Shown piece after piece: positions 1 through 7,926 of a DNA stretch of 64,000 nt. This stretch comes from Diaminobutyricibacter sp. McL0608 (GTDB taxonomy: Bacteria; Actinomycetota; Actinomycetes; Actinomycetales; Microbacteriaceae), in contig NZ_CP154826.1 of assembly GCF_039613825.1 (NCBI RefSeq), forward strand, positions 3,658,001 through 3,722,000, in the 5' to 3' direction. The position numbers were made by a program, and so were the translations under genes. Position 1 is the first letter of the stretch, and each line of letters starts with the position of its first letter. The notes under the pieces are model-generated. The model did no database searches and was not told the origin of the DNA. It was given only the letters and a program-made list of their open reading frames with translations.

Positions 1-1
1 G

Positions 2-283
2 TCCATCCCGTACTACGACGACGGCTGCCTCGACTGGGACGAACTCCGCGGCGGTCCCGCTGACGATCTGCAAGAGGCGGACACTCCGTCGGCCGAGCAA
101 GCTCAAGCAGACGATGCCGGCCAACCAGTCACCGTCACGCATGCACCGCTGCGGTACCCGGCATGCGGGCCGAAACCGACGCCTGGGATCTGCATCATCA
201 CCGATCCGGCCCGCCTCAAAGCGGACCGGCAAGGCTTCAGCGGTTGGCCATCGAACATCAATCCTGACGGCACAAGCCGTTGA
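2..283 (+). CDS. C-terminal part of a hypothetical protein (5' end outside window)
   Basis: A frame open from base 2 runs to a TGA at 281-283 and gives 93 residues with no start inside the window. It begins SIPYYDDGCLDWDEL and continues as a polar, proline- and alanine-rich stretch with two cysteines in the middle (PACGPKPTPGICIITD). No hydrophobic segment or recognisable catalytic motif is visible. I do not recognise the family. It could be the tail of a longer protein or a decaying frame; codon choice is only moderately actinobacterial. Confidence 0.4.
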   Translation, partial: SIPYYDDGCLDWDELRGGPADDLQEADTPSAEQAQADDAGQPVTVTHAPLRYPACGPKPTPGICIITDPARLKADRQGFSGWPSNINPDGTSR

Positions 284-324
284 CGACTGAGACCGGCAGA
301 CGAGGAACAGTCTTGCAAGTGCGG

Positions 325-660
325 CTACGGTCCGCCGGAGACTGAGCAGTCAACCATATGGTTCTGGAACTTGACGAAGATGTCGCCGTTGAACCCATGG
401 TGCGGCGCCCAGATCTCGCCACCGAAAAGCGATGTCCCTAGGTGTCTATATCCGGGGGTGGATCTGGCCGGTTTGGTGAGCTCGCGGTGGCAGTTGTAGT
501 CGTGGCCGTCGAATGCAGTCAGGGAGCTGACTGGGTTGGGCCACCAGTCCCACGTGCGATCGTGAACGATAAAGGAGAAGATACCGAGCCCGACAACGGT
601 GGCGGCGATCGTCAATGTCGCGATCAGACCGGTGCGGCTCTTCCGTGTTGTGGTGGTCAT
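325..660 (-). CDS. Small single-pass membrane or secreted hypothetical protein
   Basis: This 111-residue protein starts at an ATG preceded by a strong ribosome site (GGAGGAGAG, 6 nt upstream). The N-terminus is basic (TTTTRKSRTG), followed by one hydrophobic helix at about residues 11-32 with no clear signal-peptidase site, so a membrane anchor with an outside C-terminal part is likely. The exported part is rich in tryptophan, histidine and two cysteines (NCHRE and VDCSV) that could pair. Family unknown. Its start codon lies against the 5' edge of a truncated MaoC relic, so its promoter must lie inside that relic. Confidence 0.6.
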   Translation of the reverse strand: MTTTTRKSRTGLIATLTIAATVVGLGIFSFIVHDRTWDWWPNPVSSLTAFDGHDYNCHRELTKPARSTPGYRHLGTSLFGGEIWAPHHGFNGDIFVKFQNHMVDCSVSGGP

Positions 661-1054
661 GGCTCTCCTCCGGCACGACCCTATCGGGCGGGCATCGAGG
701 AACGACCCTCAGCCGTTCCATCTGGACGCCGACGCGGCCAAGAACACCTTCTTCGGCGGTCTGGCCGCGAGCGGCTGGCACACGGCTACGATCACCATGC
801 GTCTTCTGGTTACGAGCGGCCCCAATATCGCCGGCGGGCTGATCGGCGCCGGCGGTGAACTGGCCTGGCCAACGCCGACCAGACCGGGCGATCGGCTTCA
901 CTTGCGGGTGACCGTCGAGTCCGTCAGGGCGTCGCGATCGGATCCGAGTCGCGGCAGCGCCACCCTCAAAGTCGAGACGCTCACTCACGAAGAGGATCTT
1001 CGGCAACTCTTCACCGTGCGCACACTCCTCTTCGCACGTCCACAATCGGCCTGA
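659..1054 (+). pseudogene. MaoC-like acyl dehydratase, 5'-truncated relic
   Basis: The frame carries the characteristic middle and C-terminal part of MaoC-type (R)-hydratases: NDPQPFHLD, then FFGGLAASGWHTA with the family's histidine, then a hot-dog strand region ending FTVRTLLFARPQSA. Full-length relatives have about 40-50 residues before the DPQPFHLD motif. Here those are replaced by sequence belonging to the divergent membrane-protein gene, and the only upstream starts read antisense to that gene. The catalytic D/H region is kept but the first strand and helix are missing. I read it as a relic made by deletion or recombination near 690; a functional short protein from the ATG at 659 is less likely. 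Confidence 0.6.
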
Positions 1055-1154
1055 GGCGTTGAACCATGTCCAAAGAATTGCGGTCCGAGCTGGCGACCGA
1101 ACGCCGACACTGCTTGAGCCGTACCTGCCCGACGGGCTGCCGACATGGACATCG

Positions 1155-2294
1155 TCAGGATGCTGTGAGCTGCGCTGCCCGAGCGAGCACGCGTCGGCCC
1201 ACCCGCGCGACGTTGTCGGCGGTCCAGGCGAGGGCTTCATCGCGTACGGTGATCTCCGCGACGGCCCGTCCGTCGCTGCCTGTCCACCAGTCGTGCACCC
1301 ATCGCTCGCCGCTCGCCTCGAGGTGTTCGAGCACGGCATCGTTCAGCGCGTCCGCCGGGAGGTCGGCGTACACCCAGAACTCGCAGATGTGCGGCGGGTC
1401 CGGCGTCACGGCTAACCCGGGCAGTGCGGAGAGGCCTTGGGCGATCGCCCCGGCATGCCGTGCCCAGTCACTCATCCGCTCCAGCCTCGTGTCCAGGCCG
1501 TCGAGCGCTGCAACGACCGCGGGAAACTGGCGGAAGACGTCGCCGCCGTAGCGTGTCCGCCAGACACGTGCCTCGGCGATGACCTCAGCGTCGCCCGCCA
1601 CCAAAGCACCCGACAGTCCGCCGATCCCCTTGTACATCGACACGTAGACCGATGACGCGAGCGCAGCGATCTGGGCGGCCGATCGGCCGAGCTGATGCTG
1701 TGACTCCCAGATCCTGGCCCCGTCGACGTGCAGCGGGATGCCGCGTTCGCGCGCAGTCTGAGCGAACCGGCCGTACCCTTCCCAGGTGGGCAGGACGTAG
1801 CCCAGTTCCTGCATCGGAAGCTCGACTACCGCCGCAGCGAGAGGTCCGGACAGCGCGGCGAGATCCGCGGCCGTGGGCTGGCGCGGCTCCCTCGTGAGCT
1901 GCACCGGTTCAAGACCGCTCAGAGTGGCGAAGGCGTCCTCTTCGTTTACCTGGGTGTGATGCAGCGGATGCACAGCGATCCGCGCCGTGCCAGCGCGCGA
2001 TGCCCACACCCGCAGCACTGCCTGCTGCGCCATGGTGCCGGTGGGGAGCCAGAGTGCGGCGGGCTTGCCGAGCAACGCTGCTACGCGGCGCTCCAGTCGT
2101 TCGACGATGCCACCGCCGTAGGTGTCCACTGCTTCGATGGCAGCCGCGTTCGGCGAGGAGGCCAAGGCGGCCAGACGTTCGGCGTACGTGAAGGGGCGCT
2201 CGTTGGAGAGCAGCTTCGTCGCCGAGCGCGAGGCGACCCAGAGGCGTTGCCGCGGTGACTGGACGGTGGCGGGATCCCTGTCGGCGTCGGTCAC
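1155..2294 (-). CDS. Threonine aldolase-like PLP enzyme (beta-eliminating lyase family)
   Basis: A fold-type I PLP enzyme of about 379 residues in the low-specificity threonine aldolase/beta-eliminating lyase family, expected to cleave L-threonine or another beta-hydroxy amino acid to glycine and an aldehyde. The substrate and cofactor landmarks are WLPTGTMAQQ (PLP phosphate cup), LHVDGARIW (cofactor-binding Asp) and SMYKGIGGLSGA, whose Lys should form the Schiff base. The frame is open further upstream, but homology begins near ERPFTYAERL. I chose the GTG at 2294; the GTG at 2303 is equally possible. The gene stands alone, with a truncated MaoC relic downstream and an EthD relic upstream. 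Confidence 0.82.
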   Translation of the reverse strand: MTDADRDPATVQSPRQRLWVASRSATKLLSNERPFTYAERLAALASSPNAAAIEAVDTYGGGIVERLERRVAALLGKPAALWLPTGTMAQQAVLRVWASRAGTARIAVHPLHHTQVNEEDAFATLSGLEPVQLTREPRQPTAADLAALSGPLAAAVVELPMQELGYVLPTWEGYGRFAQTARERGIPLHVDGARIWESQHQLGRSAAQIAALASSVYVSMYKGIGGLSGALVAGDAEVIAEARVWRTRYGGDVFRQFPAVVAALDGLDTRLERMSDWARHAGAIAQGLSALPGLAVTPDPPHICEFWVYADLPADALNDAVLEHLEASGERWVHDWWTGSDGRAVAEITVRDEALAWTADNVARVGRRVLARAAQLTAS

Positions 2295-2408
2295 AACCTT
2301 CACGATACGCCCGAAGCTCCGCCGCCCATGGCGCGGATGCACCGGCGACTCGCCTGGCGGTTCCGCGCGGGCGTTGATGAACGCGCATCCGCGAAAGTCT
2401 GGCCGAAG

Positions 2409-2580
2409 GAATACGGAACACCGACACCCTCCCACCGCACCCTCGACCTGTACTTCGACAGCTACGAGGATGCGGCCGCGGCCGTCGCGACCCCGGCCGG
2501 AAGCGAGTTCTTCCAGAGCCTGATCGGACCTGGCACTCCGTTCACCGGCCTGTTCTCCGACATCGAACAGGGCACCTCGA
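2409..2580 (+). pseudogene. EthD-family protein, C-terminal relic
   Basis: This stretch encodes KEYGTPTPSHRTLDLYFDS followed by YEDAAAAVATPAGSEFF and GLFSDIEQ, which matches the C-terminal half of short EthD-type ferredoxin-fold proteins (LYFDS, a helix over residues like EAAAAVATPEG, then a final strand). The N-terminal ferredoxin half is absent and no credible start exists; upstream sequence belongs to the 5' flank of the lyase gene on the other strand. The open frame runs on past the expected C-terminus into antisense of the cupin. It is a relic, and its right end abuts the truncated end of the cupin gene. Confidence 0.5.
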
Positions 2581-2809
2581 CGATGATGCCGTCCCGATCG
2601 CCGAACCGGGCGATGCCCTGCGTGACGTGAAGGTACTGACCGCGGGCGTGCGAGTGCCAGGCGGTGCGCGCCCCGGGAGCGAATCGGACCAGCGCGACGG
2701 TCATCCGCTGGTCCCCCTCGTGAGGTGCGGCGATCGGGTCGACCCAGACGTCTCCGATGAACTGCTCGGGCGAGTTCTTGACGGTGGGCGCGGTCGGTTC
2801 GATGTTCAT
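2462..2809 (-). pseudogene. Cupin-domain protein, 3'-truncated
   Basis: Residues 1-76 follow the small carboxymuconolactone-type cupin pattern: EQFIGDVWVDPI, then FAPGARTAWHSHARGQYLHVTQG, giving the first cupin motif (His-x-His, with the Glu position replaced by Gln), then ARFGDRDGIIVEV. In relatives this is followed by a second motif with GD and HWHGA; here homology stops near base 2577 and the remaining 36 residues are just antisense to the EthD relic. The metal site would be incomplete, so I call it broken. It is 23 bp upstream of an AKR stop on the same strand and may once have formed an operon-like pair with it. Confidence 0.6.
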
Positions 2810-2832
2810 GATGCTCCTCTATTCCTGATGGG

Positions 2833-3849
2833 TCAGCGGCGTCGCGCAGCGGGAGTCAGCTCCGCAACGCCGTAGCTGTTGTCGTCCGGATTCACGGTGA
2901 CGCCTGGTGGCACGAGCTCGTCGATCCTGTCGAGCACGTCGGCGGTCAGCGCGACCTCCGCCGCCGGGACATACGACTCCAGCTGCTCCATCGTGCGCGG
3001 GCCGACGATCGCTGCGGTTACCGCAGGGTGGTTGATGACGAAGGCGATCGCGAGCTCGATGAGGCTGATGCCGGTCTGTTCGGCGAGCAGGGCGAGCTCC
3101 TCGACGATGTCGAGTTTGCGCTGGTTGGCAGGGCTGCTCATGTCGAACCGGGCGCCTGGCCGGGCGGATGAGGTGGGCGCGGATGCAGCATCCTTGCGCC
3201 ACCGGCCGGACAGCCATCCGCCACCCAACGGGCTGTATGTGAGCGAGCCCATCCCGTGCCGCTGAATCGTGGGAAGCACATCCTCCTCGATGCCGCGGGT
3301 CAGGATGGAGTACGGCGGCTGCTCGGTGACGAACCTTTCCAGGTTGCGCTCTCGAGACGCCCACTGCGCCTCGACGATCTGCGAACCCGAGTACGACGAC
3401 GAGCCGAGGTAGCGCACCTTGCCCTGCCCGACGAGGTCGGTGAGAGCGCCGAGCGTCTCCTCCACATCCGCGTCGGGGCTCGGCCGGTGGACCTGGTAGA
3501 GGTCGATGTAGTCGGTCTTCAGGCGACGCAGCGAGTTCTCGACTTCACGCATGATCCAGCGACGGGAACCGCCGCGCTGGTTCGGGTCGTCGCTCATCGG
3601 CATGAAGAACTTGGTGGCCAGGATGACGTCGTCGCGACGGCCTTGCAGCGCCTCCCCCACGATCTCTTCGGAGATGCCCCCGGAGTAGACATCGGCGGTG
3701 TCGACGAAGTTGATGCCGGCGTCGAGGGCGCGGTGGATGATGCGGATGCTGTCAGTGCGGTCATCATTGCCCCACGGGCCGAACATCATCGCGCCTAGGC
3801 AGAGGGGGCTGACCTGCACGCCGGTGCGGCCGAGTGGGCGGTAGTCCAT
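2833..3849 (-). CDS. Aldo/keto reductase (Kv-beta/YajO-like group)
   Basis: A complete 338-residue NADPH-dependent AKR on a TIM barrel. The catalytic tetrad is visible as FVDTADVYSGG (Asp, Tyr), ILATKFF (Lys) and YQVHRPS (His); the NADP-binding C-terminal loop reads AIVGPRTMEQLES. The N-terminus MDYRPLGRTGVQVSPLCLGAM is typical. The ATG at 3849 sits 30 nt downstream of the stop of the next AKR on the same strand, so the two are probably co-transcribed from the regulator-proximal promoter. The substrate cannot be inferred. Confidence 0.88.
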   Translation of the reverse strand: MDYRPLGRTGVQVSPLCLGAMMFGPWGNDDRTDSIRIIHRALDAGINFVDTADVYSGGISEEIVGEALQGRRDDVILATKFFMPMSDDPNQRGGSRRWIMREVENSLRRLKTDYIDLYQVHRPSPDADVEETLGALTDLVGQGKVRYLGSSSYSGSQIVEAQWASRERNLERFVTEQPPYSILTRGIEEDVLPTIQRHGMGSLTYSPLGGGWLSGRWRKDAASAPTSSARPGARFDMSSPANQRKLDIVEELALLAEQTGISLIELAIAFVINHPAVTAAIVGPRTMEQLESYVPAAEVALTADVLDRIDELVPPGVTVNPDDNSYGVAELTPAARRR

Positions 3850-3879
3850 GATTCTTCTTCCTTCGGATCGGGCTTCGGG

Positions 3880-4767
3880 TCAGGCTTCGGGGATGACCAT
3901 CGCGAACCGCTCGATCCGCGCCTCGTCCGGATCGGGTCCACTGCGTACGCCCGTGTCGAGGGCGTCGATGCGACCGAGCTCATCGGCGGTCAGCTCGAAG
4001 TCGAACACGTCGAAGTTCTCGGCGATGCGCGACGGATTGACCGACTTCGGGATGGCTGACCGGCCCTCCTGCAGGTGCCAGCGCAGCATCACCTGAGCTG
4101 GGGTCTTGCCATGGACGTCGGCGATCGAGGCGATCGTCGCATCCTGCATCACGCTCTTCCGGTTCTCGCCCCAGCCGGGGTAGAAGGTGATGCCGCCGAT
4201 CGGCGACCAGGCCTGGGTGAGGATCCCGTTCGCGGCGTCGGCGGCCCGCACCTCGGGCTGGGTGAAATAGGGGTGAAGCTCGACCTGATTCACCGCGGGC
4301 ACGACACCGGTCTCGGCGAGCAGCCGGTCGAGGTGATGGGGCATGAAGTTGCTGACGCCGATCGACCGGACCCGGCCATCGGCGAGGAGGGTTTCGAGCG
4401 CTGTGTAGGCGGCGATCGTCTTCTCGAACCGGTCGGGGGCCGGCTGGTGCAGGATGAGCAGGTCGAGGTGGCCGACGCCGAGCTTTCCCGTCGCCTTCTC
4501 CCAGGCGTGCAGGGTCTCGTCGTAGCCGTAGTCGGACACCCAGACCTTGGTCTCGATGAACACGTCGCCGCGGTCGAGGCCGGAGCGACGGATGCCTTCG
4601 CCGACCTCGCGTTCGTTGCCATAGGCCGCGGCGGTGTCGATGTGGCGGTAGCCGGTGTCAAGTGCCGCCTGGACAGCAGCAGTGGTTTCTTCGGGCGGCG
4701 ACTGGAAGACGCCGAGCCCGAGAGCGGGCATCGTGATGCCGTTGTTGAGTGTGAGTTCCGTGACCAT
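3880..4767 (-). CDS. Aldo/keto reductase, AKR5/2,5-diketo-gluconate reductase-like
   Basis: This 295-residue AKR has the AKR5-type signature: HIDTAAAYGNE (Asp, Tyr), FIETKVWVSD (Lys), LLILHQPAP (His), and the cofactor motif IPKSVNPSRIAEN near the end. The frame is open far upstream (to 5109), but homology begins at MVTELTLNNGITMP, so the ATG at 4767 is the start. It is transcribed divergently from the XRE/MmyB regulator at 4855, with 87 bp between the two starts. That arrangement is common for this regulator family, which typically controls a neighbouring oxidoreductase (inference). Confidence 0.9.
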   Translation of the reverse strand: MVTELTLNNGITMPALGLGVFQSPPEETTAAVQAALDTGYRHIDTAAAYGNEREVGEGIRRSGLDRGDVFIETKVWVSDYGYDETLHAWEKATGKLGVGHLDLLILHQPAPDRFEKTIAAYTALETLLADGRVRSIGVSNFMPHHLDRLLAETGVVPAVNQVELHPYFTQPEVRAADAANGILTQAWSPIGGITFYPGWGENRKSVMQDATIASIADVHGKTPAQVMLRWHLQEGRSAIPKSVNPSRIAENFDVFDFELTADELGRIDALDTGVRSGPDPDEARIERFAMVIPEA

Positions 4768-4800
4768 GCCATCCACGGTACGGGCGGAGCCGAGCAGAAG

Positions 4801-4822
4801 GGAGGGCACGTCAGTGCCTCCC
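4801..4822. promoter_or_regulatory. Imperfect palindrome in the AKR/XRE divergent promoter
   Basis: The sequence GGAGGGCAC-GTCA-GTGCCTCCC forms arms GGCAC/GTGCC with a further AGG/CCT side separated by a one-base bulge. It is the only clear dyad in the 87-bp region between the AKR start (4767) and the regulator start (4855). It is a good candidate operator for the adjacent regulator; no experimental support is available. Confidence 0.4.
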
Positions 4823-4854
4823 TCGACGTCATCCCGCGGCGTAGGGTCGTCGAC

Positions 4855-5760
4855 ATGACCCACACCGATGACGTGCGGGAGTTCCTCACCTCCCGGCGCG
4901 CGAAGATCACACCCGAGCAGGCCGGGCTCCCGGCGTATGGCGGAAACCGCCGGGTGAAGGGTCTGCGCCGCGAGGAAGTCGCGATGCTCGCCGGGATGAG
5001 CGTCGACTACTACACGCGCCTCGAACGCGGAAACCTCTCGGGCGCATCCGACAGCGTTCTCGAGTCGCTCGCCCGAGCGCTCCAGCTGGACGACGCCGAG
5101 ACGTCGCACCTCTACGACCTGGCGCGGGCCGCCGGGGTCGCACCGCGCATCCGGCGCAAGCGAAGCCCGGAGACCGTGCGTCCAAGCCTGCAGCGAGTGA
5201 TCGACGCGATCGTCACCGCGCCGGCCTGGGTGCGCAACGACCGCGGCGACGTCCTCGCCGTCAACGAGCTGGGCCGCGCCCTCTACCTCGACCTCATGGC
5301 CGAGGCCGTTCAGCCGCCGAACAACTCACGCTTCACCTTCCTCAACCCGAAAGCCCGCGACTTCTATTCGAACTGGGAACGGGCGGCGGACGACATCGTC
5401 GCTATTCTGCGCTCAGCCGCAGGCCGGAACCCCTACGACAAGGACCTCACCGATCTCGTCGGCGAACTCAGCACCCGCAGCGAGGAGTTCCGCATCCGCT
5501 GGGCGCGCCACGACGTGCGCTACCACCGCACCGGACGCAAGCGCATCCACCACCCGATCGTGGGCGACCTCGATCTCGCCTTCGAAGCGCTCGAACTCCC
5601 CGGCGAACCGGGGCTGCGGGTGAACGTCTACACCGCCGATCCCGGAACGCCTTCTGAGGATGCCCTCAAGCTGCTGGCCAGCTGGGCGGCCACCCAGCGG
5701 CAAAGTTCGCCGAGCGCTCTGACGCAGAGCGAGCATGCCCAGCGAGACGGCGCACGATAA
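4855..5760 (+). CDS. XRE-family transcriptional regulator with MmyB-like ligand domain
   Basis: A 301-residue regulator. Residues about 5-85 form an XRE helix-turn-helix (VKGLRREEVAMLAGMSVDYYTRLERG is the recognition region), followed by a short basic linker (RIRRKRSPETV). The C-terminal MmyB-type domain begins LQRVIDAIVTAPAWVRN and contains NSRFTFLNPKARDFYSNWE and a GELSTRSEEFRIRWARHDVR stretch; this domain is known to bind fatty-acid-like ligands in MmyB. The ATG at 4855 is preceded by GTAGGGTCG. It probably represses or activates the divergent AKR pair and itself through the dyad at 4801. Confidence 0.88.
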   Translation: MTHTDDVREFLTSRRAKITPEQAGLPAYGGNRRVKGLRREEVAMLAGMSVDYYTRLERGNLSGASDSVLESLARALQLDDAETSHLYDLARAAGVAPRIRRKRSPETVRPSLQRVIDAIVTAPAWVRNDRGDVLAVNELGRALYLDLMAEAVQPPNNSRFTFLNPKARDFYSNWERAADDIVAILRSAAGRNPYDKDLTDLVGELSTRSEEFRIRWARHDVRYHRTGRKRIHHPIVGDLDLAFEALELPGEPGLRVNVYTADPGTPSEDALKLLASWAATQRQSSPSALTQSEHAQRDGAR

Positions 5761-5776
5761 CCACCAGCCTTGTGAG

Positions 5777-7021
5777 TCAGCCCGCCTGGTACGGCAGCGG
5801 TCCGCCGTCGAGGAGCCGCTGGATGCGCTTACGGATGAGGTCTGCGAGTCCTGGGCTGGTCTCGGGTTCGGGAACAGCCTCGAGGGCTGCGTGAAGCGTC
5901 TGGCACAGCAGTTCCACGATCCGTTCGGATCGCGTTGTCGGCATCCCCCAGAGCGAAGCCTCTTTCAGCACATTCGAGCGCGTGACGAAGCGAAGGTCGG
6001 CCTGGCCGTTGAGCGCATGGCCGGCAGTGGTGAGCGACGGATTCATCAGCATGGTCGGCGCGGCGTCGTACAAGGGGGCCAGAGTAAAGAAGCCGGCGCG
6101 ATCGATGATCATCGAGTAGTTCTTCGAGTGGGCATCCGAGTTGCCGATCAGTGTGTTGAAGGCCACCAGGGTCAGGAGGTCGTCCTGGAATCGATCGCGA
6201 TCGATTGAAGCGCTGCCGGCTTCGACGGCGATCCGCGTGAGACGCGACGGCATTCCCATGTACTCGTATTTGTCGCGAACACCGAGCCCGAGCGCCTGCG
6301 TGAAGTCTTCTTGATGAAGCCGCACACCGTGAGAACGGTCGTACCGTTCGACGACGATGGCCAGGCGGCCGCCGAAATCCTGAAGTTCAGTCGAAGCCGC
6401 CCGAATACCCGAAGCGGCTGCAAGGTTCGCCGTCCAATGCTCGGCCTCGACCAGGTGGGGGACGACCACATTCGCGATCGGCTCGGGTTTGATGATGTGT
6501 GTAGAGAGCGCACCGCCCGTGGGCCACGCCCAGCCGGCCTCGGCTTTTGTGAGCAGCACCTTCGCCTGGGTACCTCCGAGGGAGGCGCCGACCGGAAGTC
6601 CGTCCGGCGTCTTGAGCGTCGGGAGGTTGTGCACGATGTCTGTGACCTCGTCGCTGCTCAGCGCGCGAAGGGATCCTCCATCGGGTTGGTCGCCGGAGAC
6701 AAGGAATTGGACTGCTCCAGCGCATTCCGCGCCGATCGCGCCCAGCAGTGCGAAGTCGTCTCCGCGCGGAACCTTGTTCTCGACTTCGATCATCTGCCGG
6801 ACAGGCGGCTCAGGCAGCAGGCCGAGAACGAACGCATCCAGCGCAGGACCCTCGACGCGTCTGGCCGTCAGCGGGAGCGCGAGCGACAGTGCTCGACTGT
6901 CGACGCCGTATTTGTCGAGCCCATCCTCGTCGAAGCGAAGCCGCAGCCGGCCGTTGCGGAGCTTCGTCAGCTCAGCGAGAGGGCGTCCGTGGAGCCAGAC
7001 GGCAAGGGCGTCATACGTCAC
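5777..7021 (-). CDS. hipA: HipA-like serine/threonine kinase toxin
   Basis: A full-length 414-residue HipA. The N-terminal coupling domain (about 1-100) precedes the HipA kinase core. Motifs seen are GGTQAK (149-154, phosphate-loop region), THIIKP (174-179, the ATP-binding Lys is 178), ERYDR (225-229), QEDFTQALG (237-245), NSDAHSKN (294-301, catalytic Asp296 and metal Asn301) and YDAAP (318-322, the DFG-like Asp319). All key residues are intact, so it should be active. Known HipA kinases phosphorylate aminoacyl-tRNA synthetases and stop growth; the target here is not known. It starts with GTG inside the stop of hipB (GTGA overlap 7018-7021), so the antitoxin is made first. Confidence 0.92.
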   Translation of the reverse strand: MTYDALAVWLHGRPLAELTKLRNGRLRLRFDEDGLDKYGVDSRALSLALPLTARRVEGPALDAFVLGLLPEPPVRQMIEVENKVPRGDDFALLGAIGAECAGAVQFLVSGDQPDGGSLRALSSDEVTDIVHNLPTLKTPDGLPVGASLGGTQAKVLLTKAEAGWAWPTGGALSTHIIKPEPIANVVVPHLVEAEHWTANLAAASGIRAASTELQDFGGRLAIVVERYDRSHGVRLHQEDFTQALGLGVRDKYEYMGMPSRLTRIAVEAGSASIDRDRFQDDLLTLVAFNTLIGNSDAHSKNYSMIIDRAGFFTLAPLYDAAPTMLMNPSLTTAGHALNGQADLRFVTRSNVLKEASLWGMPTTRSERIVELLCQTLHAALEAVPEPETSPGLADLIRKRIQRLLDGGPLPYQAG

Positions 7022-7281
7022 TTGTCGGCCTCCTCAAGTCGGACGACCACGCCTTTCGGGATGATGACGAGCTCGTAGCCGAGCTCGTCGAGAACCCGCA
7101 CGACCAAGGTGTTGGCGACGGAACCGCCCCGCTCCATACGGCTGATGGTCGCGCGGGATGAATCAACGCGCTCCGCCAGCTCTTCCTGGTTCCAGTCTCG
7201 AGCGATTCGGAGATCTTGGATCGCACGACCGATCGCAGGCGCAGACCATCCGCGGAACCATCGGAGTCTTCGCTGCATCAT
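7018..7281 (-). CDS. hipB: HipB-like HTH antitoxin
   Basis: An 87-residue XRE helix-turn-helix protein. The HTH spans about residues 18-65 (IGRAIQDLRIARDWNQEELAERVDSSR and TISRMERGG). The C-terminal strand ELVIIPKGVVVRLEEADK matches the beta-lid that pairs HipB dimers. Two ATG codons lie in tandem at 7281 and 7278; either may be used. It overlaps hipA by GTGA, so translation is coupled. It is expected to bind HipA and to repress the operon through the two palindromes 30-90 bp upstream. Confidence 0.9.
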   Translation of the reverse strand: MMQRRLRWFRGWSAPAIGRAIQDLRIARDWNQEELAERVDSSRATISRMERGGSVANTLVVRVLDELGYELVIIPKGVVVRLEEADK

Positions 7282-7311
7282 ATTTACAGCATACGGCAGT
7301 TTCGACCCAGC

Positions 7312-7329
7312 TGACTCATATTTGAGTCA
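7312..7329. promoter_or_regulatory. hipBA operator 1 (perfect inverted repeat)
   Basis: TGACTCA-TATT-TGAGTCA: a perfect 7-bp inverted repeat with a 4-bp AT spacer, 31 bp upstream of the first hipB ATG. Position and symmetry fit an autorepression site for a HipB dimer. A second copy with the same spacer lies 38 bp further upstream. Confidence 0.7.
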
Positions 7330-7349
7330 ATCGATTCGACGCCGGTCAA

Positions 7350-7367
7350 TGACGCATATTTGAGTCA
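7350..7367. promoter_or_regulatory. hipBA operator 2
   Basis: TGACGCA-TATT-TGAGTCA: identical to operator 1 except one base in the left arm. The centres of the two sites are 38 bp apart, between three and four helical turns, similar to multi-operator arrangements known for HipB and other antitoxins. A third, half-like motif (TTCAGTCAGTTACG) follows near 7381 but is too weak to call. Confidence 0.6.
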
Positions 7368-7441
7368 CGCCATCCCCGGCTTCAGTCAGTTACGACCCAT
7401 ACCCCGCCTGCCGCGACCCGCCCCGCGATCGTCGAGCGACA

Positions 7442-7891
7442 TCACGCCGATTCCCTGCGCACCCTTCGAGAAGACCACCCACCGGCCCCCGCCGACGGCC
7501 TCCAATACCCACTGCCGGTCCGACCGCGGATCACGCGTCCAGGCGCGGGAGAGTTCGTCAGCGCCGTCGCGAGCTGCTCATGCAGGTCGGCGATCTGCTC
7601 GAGGACCTTGTCGGTGTCGCGGGCAGTGAGCAGATAGATCATGACCGCGAAGAACAGCGCCCACAGTGTTGCGATGAGGGACACGACCGTCGTCGGACTC
7701 GAATCCCCGCCCACGACCACCACGAAGAGCGTCACGACGACGCCCGCGGCGAAGGTCACAACGGTGACCCTTCCGGGGAACTTCGCGAGGTGGTCGAGGA
7801 GCCAGCGGTAGAGCCGGCGGCCTTCCGTGGCGCGCCCTTCCGTCGTGCGGCCGTCGGTGACGACGATCTCATCGTCGGAGGTGTCGCTCAT
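7442..7891 (-). CDS. Small two-helix membrane protein
   Basis: A 149-residue protein. The acidic N-terminus (MSDTSDDEIVVTDGR) is followed by an amphipathic stretch (LYRWLLDHLAKFPGR), then two hydrophobic helices, about 55-76 (VTVVTFAAGVVVTLFVVVV) and 82-105 (VVSLIATLWALFFAVMIYLL). A predicted helical segment KVLEQIADLHEQLATAL follows, then a basic tail. The frame is open upstream, but the ATG at 7891 is the first sensible start because upstream residues are antisense to the lipoprotein gene. The divergent gene starts 35 bp away. Function unknown. Confidence 0.7.
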   Translation of the reverse strand: MSDTSDDEIVVTDGRTTEGRATEGRRLYRWLLDHLAKFPGRVTVVTFAAGVVVTLFVVVVGGDSSPTTVVSLIATLWALFFAVMIYLLTARDTDKVLEQIADLHEQLATALTNSPAPGRVIRGRTGSGYWRPSAGAGGWSSRRVRRESA

Positions 7892-7926
7892 GCGACGACC
7901 GTACTCGCCATCGCTACGATCCGTAC

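Noticed and set aside
3880-5109. 409-residue version of the second AKR
   Set aside because: Residues before MVTELTL are antisense to the regulator gene; AKRs of this group start there.
4075-5760. One long + strand open frame that would fuse about 260 residues to the XRE/MmyB regulator
   Set aside because: The added part is antisense to the AKR at 3880-4767 and has shadow composition; the ATG at 4855 starts the conserved HTH.
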